A stretch of DNA of 14,796 nt. It comes from an uncultured Eggerthellaceae bacterium. Its GTDB lineage: Bacteria; Actinomycetota; Coriobacteriia; Coriobacteriales; Eggerthellaceae. The translations under genes and the position numbers were made by a program. The notes under the pieces are model-generated. The model did no database searches. It was not told the DNA's origin and was given only the letters and a program-made list of their open reading frames with translations. The first letter of the stretch is position 1. The number at the start of each line of letters is the position of its first letter. The DNA is taken from positions 1 to 14,796 of the forward strand of contig CAKUDT010000010.1 of the NCBI GenBank assembly GCA_934645125.1. Direction: 5' to 3'. Positions 1-5,444 of the stretch are shown here, piece after piece.

Positions 1-759
1 GCCTGGCATCCGCCCTCGCTCTGCCGTCTCGATTTCGTTACGCAATTCGTATGCGAGCGTATCTTCTTCCTTCAGATGCCCAGGATGTCCGTACACGTCA
101 GTCGTAATTTGGCAAACTCGCCAATTAAAGTCGGGATCTGCTGGTTCACTGGTTCCGCCGAATACTTCGACGCCTGTTACAACGCATGATAAAATCCAGC
201 CATCTTCGGCCAAAGGCATCAACTTTTCGAATTCAAGCTGGTCGTAGTCGTGATAAGGAGAAAGCGGAAGCTTGACGCCCTCTTCGTTCAGGAAAACGGG
301 CTCCACCCAGCCTTCTTCATCGGAGAGCTGCACAGCTAGCGTGTCGCCCTCTTTGACGTTAGCTATTAGCTGCTCTTCTTCTTCCAGATCGTCGTCGTAT
401 TCCGTTTCGGTGGCGTACCAGGTTATATCCGCCCAAAGATCAGCCGAAGTAATGCGCAGGTCAATGCCGTTTCGAAGGCCCTGATCCTCGAAATCGGCGG
501 CCGTTAATCTGTCGAGCCTTTCTCTAAAACCTCTCATCTCGATTCGCTGATCCAAGTTGGGAACATTAATTACGCCCGTTTCAACCATGTTGGCGAAGTC
601 GTCAAGGTTCGGCAGGCCGTTTTCATCGGTTCCCGTGTAATACTCGTCAAGCAGATAGTCTCGAGCATCGAAATGAGGACCTTCGTAAGGTTTTGGGTTG
701 GGCAGAAGACTGCCGGGTTCATATTTGTCGTTGCCGCTGCTGTGCTCTCTGCATTCCAT
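1..759 (-). CDS. Hypothetical acidic protein, C-terminus cut by the window edge
   Basis: An uninterrupted minus-strand reading frame begins at the ATG at 759 and is still open at base 1, giving 253 residues with the C-terminus missing. The start is well supported: AGGAAAGGGAG lies about 8 bases upstream. No signal peptide or membrane segment is visible. The N-terminus is polar (MECREHSSGNDKYEPGS...). Residues 119-130 form a strongly acidic stretch (ETEYDDDLEEEE). Residues 135-198 read like a small beta domain (VKEGDTLAV..., then KLPLSPYHDYDQ, then GWILSCVVTGVE). That order vaguely recalls the HIRAN fold (a Gd.l.l strand, a G.lp/y segment, then i.a.v strands), but the match is too weak to assign. 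The function is not recognised. It points the same way as the abiF-like gene upstream of it but is separated by 475 bases and a terminator, so it is probably transcribed alone. Confidence 0.78.
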   Translation of the reverse strand, partial: MECREHSSGNDKYEPGSLLPNPKPYEGPHFDARDYLLDEYYTGTDENGLPNLDDFANMVETGVINVPNLDQRIEMRGFRERLDRLTAADFEDQGLRNGIDLRITSADLWADITWYATETEYDDDLEEEEQLIANVKEGDTLAVQLSDEEGWVEPVFLNEEGVKLPLSPYHDYDQLEFEKLMPLAEDGWILSCVVTGVEVFGGTSEPADPDFNWRVCQITTDVYGHPGHLKEEDTLAYELRNEIETAERGRMPG

Positions 760-863
760 GATGGCACTCCCTTTCCTCTGGTTTTGTCCCTTGCAAATCC
801 TCTTGTGTTTTGCGCGATGGCTCTGTCGTTTTATCTGCGCGATTAGCATGCCGTAATGCGACC

Positions 864-872
864 ATTATGACA
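864..872 (-). promoter_or_regulatory. Possible extended -10 promoter for the acidic hypothetical gene
   Basis: Read on the minus strand, this is TGT followed by CATAAT, an extended -10 element (TGnTATAAT with one mismatch), about 105 bases before the start codon at 759. No good -35 hexamer is seen 16-18 bases upstream. The assignment is tentative. Confidence 0.3.
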
Positions 873-1091
873 GGTCAGATTGTTGTGCATGGCTAATTCT
901 TGGTACATGCGTAAACGTTTTGGCAGTATGGGCTTGCAACAGGGGAAGGAAAGGCGAGAGATTCTGCGTGGCACTTTACTGCGACGTACGCCGCTATTGT
1001 CGCAACTGCCACGTGCAGGAGTAGCGGGTTGGCTGCGTTTTGTCGCTGGACTTTTCCGGGCGCCATACGTCGTCGCCGGGAATGCGATGCG

Positions 1092-1222
1092 TGCTATACT
1101 TCAGTTATCGAGGGAATGCCTCCGGCTCTGAACAGGGACGCAGGCTTTCCTTCAATTCTCTCCAAAAAAATCAGGGCGAAACCAGTCGCCCAGTCCCGCC
1201 CTGCAAAGCCTTCTGGCTTTTC
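1092..1222 (+). ncRNA. Candidate small RNA next to the abiF-like gene
   Basis: TGC-TATACT at 1092-1100 is an extended -10 element with no convincing -35. Transcription from about 1107 would give an RNA of roughly 115 nt. It would contain a GAGG/CCTC hairpin and two competing GGGCG/CGCCC pairings (1174-1191 and 1172-1203). It would end in the perfect hairpin AAAGCC-TTCT-GGCTTT at 1205-1220, followed by only one more T. GGCTTT at 1143-1148 could also pair with AAAGCC at 1205-1210, giving an alternative fold. The weak U-tract is the main argument against a discrete transcript. It lies convergent to, and just beyond the 3' end of, the abiF-like gene. This is inference from structure only. Confidence 0.22.
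1164..1203 (-). terminator. Rho-independent terminator of the abiF-like gene
   Basis: On the minus strand, GGGCGA-CTGGTT-TCGCCC (plus-strand arms 1186-1191 and 1174-1179) forms a 6-bp stem with a 6-base loop. It is followed by TGA and then seven T (1170-1164). An alternative larger pairing, CAGGGCG with CGCCCTG (1197-1203 with 1172-1178), uses the same 3' arm. It begins about 30 bases past the stop codon of the gene ending at 1235. This is the standard layout of an intrinsic terminator. Confidence 0.75.
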
Positions 1223-1234
1223 GAGATAGTGAAA

Positions 1235-2185
1235 TTATGACAGGTTATATCCTTTCGTCAATGCTTCAATGAAGCTAATAGACGAAAAAATCAAACTGTT
1301 TTCGGGATATAGATGCGCCTCGTTGAATGAAGAAAAGATTCGATGAAGCGCATCTTTTGCTTTGTTTTTGGATTCACCATCCCGGACAATCCGGTCATGC
1401 AGATACAGAAGTGTTGCAATTTCCCTCATTCTTGCATTGGCGAGCTTTGAGTTTCTTCTTGCTTTGGAAATATTCATTCTTGCTATACTTTGCGAAACCT
1501 GGCTTGGAAGATTGACTTCTGTATTTTCCGTTTCCGCGAAACCGTTGATAATACATGTGCCGTGGGCCGCCGCGTTTCTGATGGACTTCACTTTCTTCAA
1601 CATGTAATGTTCGTCTCGTAGTGCTTTATCGCTCCAGCGTTCTGCGCAGAATCGGCAAAAATCAATAAAGCGACCAAAGGACATGATTTCAAGAAAAACC
1701 CAGACGGGCATATCGTGACGATATTTCTTGAGAAGACTCCCGCAATAGGTGTCGTTGTCGTGCTGACCAATCTCGTGCTCTAAAATCTCAGCCCTTTTCT
1801 TTGCGAGGGAATCCTTGTAGTCCACAACAATGGAATAACCATCCTCGTCTGCGCTTTCGGTGATTCTTTTGAGGATTCGAACCTTTTCATAATGCTCTAT
1901 ATCGAGCGCCATGGACAAGAACGCTGATCGCAAATTCTGATCAAGGTAAGAAAGGTCGCGAAGCTGTCCGAAATCCAACTGAATATACTGCCCATTATGT
2001 TCTCCGCCTTCATATTTAGGAAATAGCTTCCTGAAAGCGGCAAGGCGGTAGTAATTATTCTTTGCTTTTAGATAAGCAATCGCGCTTTCTTCGGAGCAAA
2101 TCTGAAAACTGATGCCCTTTTCTTTCATGTGGACAATCTGCTCTTCGAAAGTGAGTTTTTTCTTTTGGTGAGCAATGATGGTCAT
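1235..2185 (-). CDS. Abi_2/AbiF-type abortive infection protein (HEPN RNase)
   Basis: The 316-residue protein is the usual size for the Abi_2 (AbiD/AbiF-like) family. Recognisable family positions are the N-terminal LTFEEQIVHMKEKGISF block, YYRLAAFRKLFP near residue 46, ALDIEHYEKVRI near 93, MPVWVFLEIMSFGRF near 159, and a HEPN-type R-x4-H motif, R203-NAAA-H208, within IRNAAAHG. In related proteins the corresponding site reads like RN..AHH, and the HEPN motif is the RNA-cleaving centre. Family members act as phage-triggered growth-arrest or toxin-like proteins in the cytosol. Here RNase activity is inferred, not seen. The ATG at 2185 has GAAAGG about 7 bases upstream, and a TATAAT box lies 42-47 bases upstream. 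It ends in an intrinsic terminator, so it is a single-gene unit; no protein antitoxin gene is adjacent. By eye the gene is more AT-rich than the pilus genes, consistent with acquisition. The symbol is left empty because abiD and abiF cannot be told apart from sequence alone. Confidence 0.85.
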   Translation of the reverse strand: MTIIAHQKKKLTFEEQIVHMKEKGISFQICSEESAIAYLKAKNNYYRLAAFRKLFPKYEGGEHNGQYIQLDFGQLRDLSYLDQNLRSAFLSMALDIEHYEKVRILKRITESADEDGYSIVVDYKDSLAKKRAEILEHEIGQHDNDTYCGSLLKKYRHDMPVWVFLEIMSFGRFIDFCRFCAERWSDKALRDEHYMLKKVKSIRNAAAHGTCIINGFAETENTEVNLPSQVSQSIARMNISKARRNSKLANARMREIATLLYLHDRIVRDGESKNKAKDALHRIFSSFNEAHLYPENSLIFSSISFIEALTKGYNLS

Positions 2186-2226
2186 GCGCGACCTTTCCCA
2201 AATCCAGATTTGTTTGCGATTCTAAG

Positions 2227-2232
2227 ATTATA
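2227..2232 (-). promoter_or_regulatory. -10 box (TATAAT) of the abiF-like gene
   Basis: A perfect TATAAT is read on the minus strand at 2232-2227. This places transcription initiation near 2220, about 35 bases before the start codon at 2185. No good -35 hexamer is present at 16-18 bases. TTGTCC (2259-2254) is the nearest resemblance but is 21 bases away. The promoter may need an activator, or may be controlled through the repeat array that begins about 50 bases further upstream. Confidence 0.45.
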
Positions 2233-2283
2233 GCCCCTATCGGATGTTCTTATGGACAATAGAGCTCGTTGGGCTCGGGAAGC

Positions 2284-2360
2284 CATTCCGTGGAATTTTG
2301 CATTTCCATTCAGTGTGATTTTCATAATTCATTCAGTGGATTTTCGGTTTTCATTCCGTG
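2284..2360. repeat. Four tandem copies of CATTC(C/A)GTG at 22-23 base period
   Basis: Copies start at 2284 (CATTCCGTG), 2307 (CATTCAGTG), 2330 (CATTCAGTG) and 2352 (CATTCCGTG), so steps are 23, 23 and 22 bases. Each is followed by a GATTTT-like stretch. On the opposite strand the unit reads AAAATC-CAC(T/G)GAATG with a variable 5-6 base linker. The spacing is about two helical turns, putting all copies on one DNA face, as expected for an array bound by a protein. Multiple ~20-base repeats of this sort occur at the ends of IS21-family elements as transposase-binding sites, so this may be a remnant IS end. It may instead be an operator for the divergent abiF-like and pilus promoters. No intact transposase gene is in the window. 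Confidence 0.75.
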
Positions 2361-2380
2361 CGATTTCGAAATTCTCAAAT

Positions 2381-2650
2381 AAAACGCCTGGTGGACGATG
2401 GTTCGCAGTTCATTATTGCAGCGCATCCCCCATGATTATGGCGCTTCCGGGGGTTTGCTTGCTTGAGTTGGCAAGCGAAGGTATCGAAGAGGTGGATTAT
2501 TGCGCCGCGGAACATTTCTGCGTAATACGGGAATTCCTCAATGCGCCCGAGAAGGTGCTCGGCGAGTTGTTCGAAGCGCTGCGTAGGCTCTTGCCTATTG
2601 CCTGGGTTCTCCGAATGCCAAGTGTCGTCATCGGCCGCGAAACTTAACTC
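2381..2650. other. Unassigned stretch, possible gene remnant
   Basis: The plus strand is open from the ATG at 2252 to the stop at 2645-2647 (131 codons), but that frame runs through the repeat array and has no ribosome site. On the minus strand a different frame is open from about 2640 down to a TGA near 2379. It contains a helix-like stretch (QRFEQLAEHLLGRIEEF). Neither product is recognisable. Openness on both strands with amphipathic-looking content suggests a decayed fragment, perhaps of the element that left the adjacent repeats, but this is a guess. No functional gene is claimed. Confidence 0.25.
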
Positions 2651-2679
2651 GCGCCATTTTTTTGTGGCGTTTGTTAAAT

Positions 2680-2703
2680 AAAAGTAAACTAAAACTTACT
2701 TTT
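2680..2703. promoter_or_regulatory. AT-rich perfect inverted repeat, possible operator of the pilus operon
   Basis: AAAAGTAA (2680-2687) and TTACTTTT (2696-2703) are perfect 8-base inverted arms separated by 8 bases. This is the geometry of a dimeric regulator site. A weak promoter-like pair, CTTACT (2695-2700) and TAAGAT (2718-2723) with 17-base spacing, would place the right arm on the -35 element. A second small stem, CGCCA-TTTTTTTG-TGGCG, lies just to the left at 2652-2669; its T run is in the loop, so it is not a normal terminator. The response regulator encoded downstream is an obvious candidate binder, by inference only. Confidence 0.35.
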
Positions 2704-2754
2704 GCGCCGCGCATTGGTAAGATGTTGGTATAGGTTGATTACACTATCGCGAGC

Positions 2755-2846
2755 TAGCGAATCGTTCACCCATTTCGATCAGCGGTGCATTCCATGCGCG
2801 GATCCGAATGATGTGCGACTCGCAATGCAAAAAAGAAGATTCGCTA
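2755..2846 (+). other. Possible structured 5' leader of the pilus operon
   Basis: A perfect 9-base inverted repeat, TAGCGAATC (2755-2763) with GATTCGCTA (2838-2846), encloses two local hairpins: GTGCAT-TCC-ATGCGC (2785-2799, one G-U pair) and TGCG-ACT-CGCA (2814-2824). Together they could form a closed multi-branch RNA about 90 bases before the tip-pilin start. It does not match the conserved cores of c-di-GMP riboswitches or any class I recognise. A TATAAA (2855-2860) just past it could be a separate -10. It may simply be chance pairing. Confidence 0.25.
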
Positions 2847-2933
2847 ACGGACGATATAAAGCGCATGGAATAATGCTTGGCGTGTGCGAAGCGAGAAGTC
2901 TGCTTACGAATCTGTCTAGGCGGGATGTTATTG

Positions 2934-5372
2934 ATGAGAATGGCTACAGCGAAATCAAAAACGAAGAAGCGCATGCGTTCTGCGTTCTGCTTGCTGCTGG
3001 CAATTTTGGTGTCGGCGACTCTTTCATGGCCGTACGCTTTCGCGGCGGATCAGGAAGAAACAACAACGGACGCGACCCATTCGGTTTCTTATGCCATTGT
3101 TAATACGGGCAATGATCAGGCAACTCTCTCTTCGGTTGATCCAAATGAACATCAGGAAGACGTCGTAGCAAGTGACGTCTCGGCAGGATCCAGGTCCGAA
3201 GGCGTTCTAGAAGGAGAAGGCGCCGAATCGGATGGCCTCACGTCCGTTGAATCCGCAGAAGACGCTGGCGCAGATACGGATGCGGGTGTTGATTCCGACC
3301 AAACCGCCAATGCCGATGCGGATGCTGGCGTGTCGGTTTCCGTCGCGTCCTTGGCGGCCAACGCTTCTGCGGCGCAATCCGACATGGCCGCTGTTTACGC
3401 AGAACATTACAGCGCAACAACCGGCATGCCTTCGGGCGAGCAGAACGAATGGCAAGTTGTTCGTGAGAATTATTCCAGTGTTAAAGCGGGCGATGGCACG
3501 TATTCTTATTCCAGCGATGGAGCCGTGCGTGTGCAAAAGGCCGTTCTTCCTACCGATACGGAAAACAAGTTTCAGATTTATCTTAATGTGGAGCCGCAAT
3601 TGTCTTGGACCGAGTTTTTCAAGAGCTTGGACAATTATGCTTCTCACAATAAGGCAAGTTCTTTCAACCCTAATTCGGGTGCTACGAAGTTGTTGTCTCA
3701 AGATGAGTACGATGCCCTTACGGCTACCCAAAAGACCTACTACGAACCAATTAATGTTCGTTACAAGCTTCCGAATGGAAGCACAAGCGAAGTTGTTCGA
3801 TACGGTAATTTTCACGATCCCGACAATAAAAAACGAATTAGAGCCGTTCCGAATGGCTCGTACTGCTGGTCAAGTCAAAAATTCTCTAAATCGGGCCTTG
3901 TAGCGGGAATTAACTGGAGCGAATTGGTCTCTGCTGCAGGAAATGGCGAAGAGCTGTTCCTTGATGTCGATGCAAGCAGTGTGGCCTCTCAGTTTTCCTT
4001 TGCCGATGACTCCGTGTATCCTCATGTGGTAACTGATCCCATGGGGCAAAACATTATCTATCAGGGACTTGTTTCTGCCGACAAAGGCACCGTTGACGAG
4101 CCTGAGATTGGCTCCACGGGAGGCACGCTCACATGGACGCTTCCCACCGCAGATTACCCCGCCCTGCCTTATCTTTCGACGAGTACAGGCACGGGCACGC
4201 TTCCGGGAACGAGCTTTAGTGGACCAGTGACCGAGCTGGAAGGGGTCAAGGAAGTTGAGATCGACGGCAAGCAGACTGCCTTCTATACCGATGTGCTTGA
4301 GATGCGCTACGAAGTATCGCTGGACGTGGCTTCTTCGAGCTTTGAGAGCTGCGCTTATCCGAATAACACGCCAAGCGCGATCGCGATAAACGATACAAAT
4401 GGAGCGACAACGGTGCTGTATGACGTTGGTACTGAGACGCGCGCCCCGCATTATTTCCCCATCCCTGCAGTAAAGGGCCTGCTTTACGATTTTGAGTTCT
4501 TAAAAATCGACGAGAACTCAGGCGAAGGTCTTGCCGGTGCAACCTTTACGTTGCTTAACGGTGTTGGAGAAGTTGTGCTCGATGAAAACGGCCAGCCAAT
4601 AACGGCAACTTCGCAGGCAGACGGTTCGGTGAAGTTCCGCAATCTTCCGTGGGGAACATATTCCGCGGTTGAAACAACGCCTCCGCCTGGGTATTCGTTG
4701 GGAAGCAGCCCGCGTACGGTTGGTCCGTATGTGCTTTGCTGGACCACGAATAAAACGTTGATCGAGGATCATTCGGGCACGCATGATGCGGACTTGGCAA
4801 GCGACCAGAAGAACATGACTGTTCCGAGCGCCATCGATAAGGTCACAAATAGAAAAATGCTGGGTCTTGGTCTTTTGAAACGCGACGAGGCAAGTCATCA
4901 GACGCTTTCTGGTGTGGGATTCAGTCTTCGCGTTGACAACGGCGACGGCTCTTATGCCCAAGAAGACCCCGAGGCTGCTGTTTGGGCTGATTCTGGTAGC
5001 TCAATCCCTGGTGGTAGCGGTTTTACGGATGCAGATGGAAAGCTGTACTTCTACGGCCTAGAGCCGGGAACGTATTGGCTTGTTGAAACCTATACGCTGG
5101 CTGGTTATAAGCTACTTGATAAGCCTATTGAGATTACGGTTGATAACGACTATCGCGTTTTCTTCTATGAAAACAATAAGGTAGAAGTAACGCCCGATGA
5201 CAACAACGTTGTCCATATCACCGTAGACAACAAGAAGATTCCCATCCTTCCCAGTTCAGGAAGCTCAGGCGGTTTGGTGTTAGGAGTGGCAGGCGTGGTG
5301 TTTCTTTTGATTGCGGCAGCTATAGCTTTGATGTCGCAAGTAAGGCGCTTGAAGTCGGGTGTTAATCACTAA
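2934..5372 (+). CDS. Large ancillary/tip pilin with two CnaB domains and LPSSG sorting signal
   Basis: This is a secreted, wall-anchored pilus subunit, probably the tip or adhesive one. The ATG at 2934 is chosen because AGGCGGG lies 9 bases upstream; ATGs at 2925 and 2940 and a TTG at 2877 fit worse. The 812-residue product starts with a signal peptide (basic to about residue 15, hydrophobic 17-31, cleavage near AFA-A at 37/38). A low-complexity Asp/Ala/Ser segment spans about 90-150. A roughly 350-residue region of unknown fold follows; it opens with AVRVQKAVLPTDTENKF, as in other pilin adhesins, but no von Willebrand A metal site is seen. Two CnaB/prealbumin-like domains follow: 518-590 (K524 in FLKID, E580 in SAVET) and 643-740 (K649 in LLKRD, E718 in WLVET). 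These are the expected Lys and Glu of isopeptide bonds. The C-terminus is IPI-LPSSG (772-776), a hydrophobic span and RRLKSGVNH. LPSSG departs from LPxTG. It is the first gene of the pilus operon. Confidence 0.9.
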   Translation: MRMATAKSKTKKRMRSAFCLLLAILVSATLSWPYAFAADQEETTTDATHSVSYAIVNTGNDQATLSSVDPNEHQEDVVASDVSAGSRSEGVLEGEGAESDGLTSVESAEDAGADTDAGVDSDQTANADADAGVSVSVASLAANASAAQSDMAAVYAEHYSATTGMPSGEQNEWQVVRENYSSVKAGDGTYSYSSDGAVRVQKAVLPTDTENKFQIYLNVEPQLSWTEFFKSLDNYASHNKASSFNPNSGATKLLSQDEYDALTATQKTYYEPINVRYKLPNGSTSEVVRYGNFHDPDNKKRIRAVPNGSYCWSSQKFSKSGLVAGINWSELVSAAGNGEELFLDVDASSVASQFSFADDSVYPHVVTDPMGQNIIYQGLVSADKGTVDEPEIGSTGGTLTWTLPTADYPALPYLSTSTGTGTLPGTSFSGPVTELEGVKEVEIDGKQTAFYTDVLEMRYEVSLDVASSSFESCAYPNNTPSAIAINDTNGATTVLYDVGTETRAPHYFPIPAVKGLLYDFEFLKIDENSGEGLAGATFTLLNGVGEVVLDENGQPITATSQADGSVKFRNLPWGTYSAVETTPPPGYSLGSSPRTVGPYVLCWTTNKTLIEDHSGTHDADLASDQKNMTVPSAIDKVTNRKMLGLGLLKRDEASHQTLSGVGFSLRVDNGDGSYAQEDPEAAVWADSGSSIPGGSGFTDADGKLYFYGLEPGTYWLVETYTLAGYKLLDKPIEITVDNDYRVFFYENNKVEVTPDDNNVVHITVDNKKIPILPSSGSSGGLVLGVAGVVFLLIAAAIALMSQVRRLKSGVNH

Positions 5373-5398
5373 GGGATTCTTTCGGGTAACCGGTTGAA

Positions 5399-5425
5399 TA
5401 TAAATAAGGGTCCGGTAAGCCGGGC
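5399..5425 (+). promoter_or_regulatory. Possible internal promoter and stabilising hairpin before the backbone pilin
   Basis: The 72-base gap between the pilin genes holds TATAAA at 5399-5404 with no good -35. A GC-rich hairpin (5410-5425; CCGG-TAAG-CCGG extended by a G-U and a G-C pair) ends a few bases before the AAGGAG ribosome site. It could be an internal promoter, or an RNA element that raises expression of the major subunit. Evidence is sequence pattern only. Confidence 0.3.
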
Positions 5426-5444
5426 ATAAGAAAGGAGTTCGAGA

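Larger units (their letters stand above)
760..1234. other. 475-base intergenic region without a convincing gene
   Basis: All reading frames here are short, lack good ribosome sites and have no family resemblance. What it holds is the leader and possible extended -10 of the minus-strand acidic gene (760-872), an extended -10 on the plus strand (1092-1100), and two nested or adjacent stem-loops near the end of the abiF-like gene (1164-1221). Between 880 and 1080 nothing recognisable is seen. Confidence 0.6.

Noticed and set aside
864..1245. Direct repeat ATTATGACAGGT at 864-875 and 1234-1245
   Set aside because: A 12-base exact match is expected several times by chance in a window this long, and the copies fall in unrelated contexts (a -10 region and a stop codon).
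2284..2360. CRISPR array
   Set aside because: The four repeats share only a 9-base core at 22-23 base period, leaving 13-14 base linkers that are themselves partly similar. There are no cas genes.
2651..2670. CGCCA-TTTTTTTG-TGGCG as a terminator
   Set aside because: The stem is short and the T run lies in the loop, not after the stem.
2702..3103. 133-codon plus-strand frame overlapping the tip-pilin start
   Set aside because: No ribosome site and no family pattern, and it overlaps the pilin signal-peptide region in another frame.
3207..4451. Long antisense frames across the tip pilin
   Set aside because: Same reasoning: shadows of a biased, low-complexity coding sequence without their own start signals.
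3393..4500. von Willebrand A domain in the tip pilin
   Set aside because: No DxSxS metal-binding motif or other vWA signature was found. Only the opening strand resembles vWA-containing pilin adhesins.
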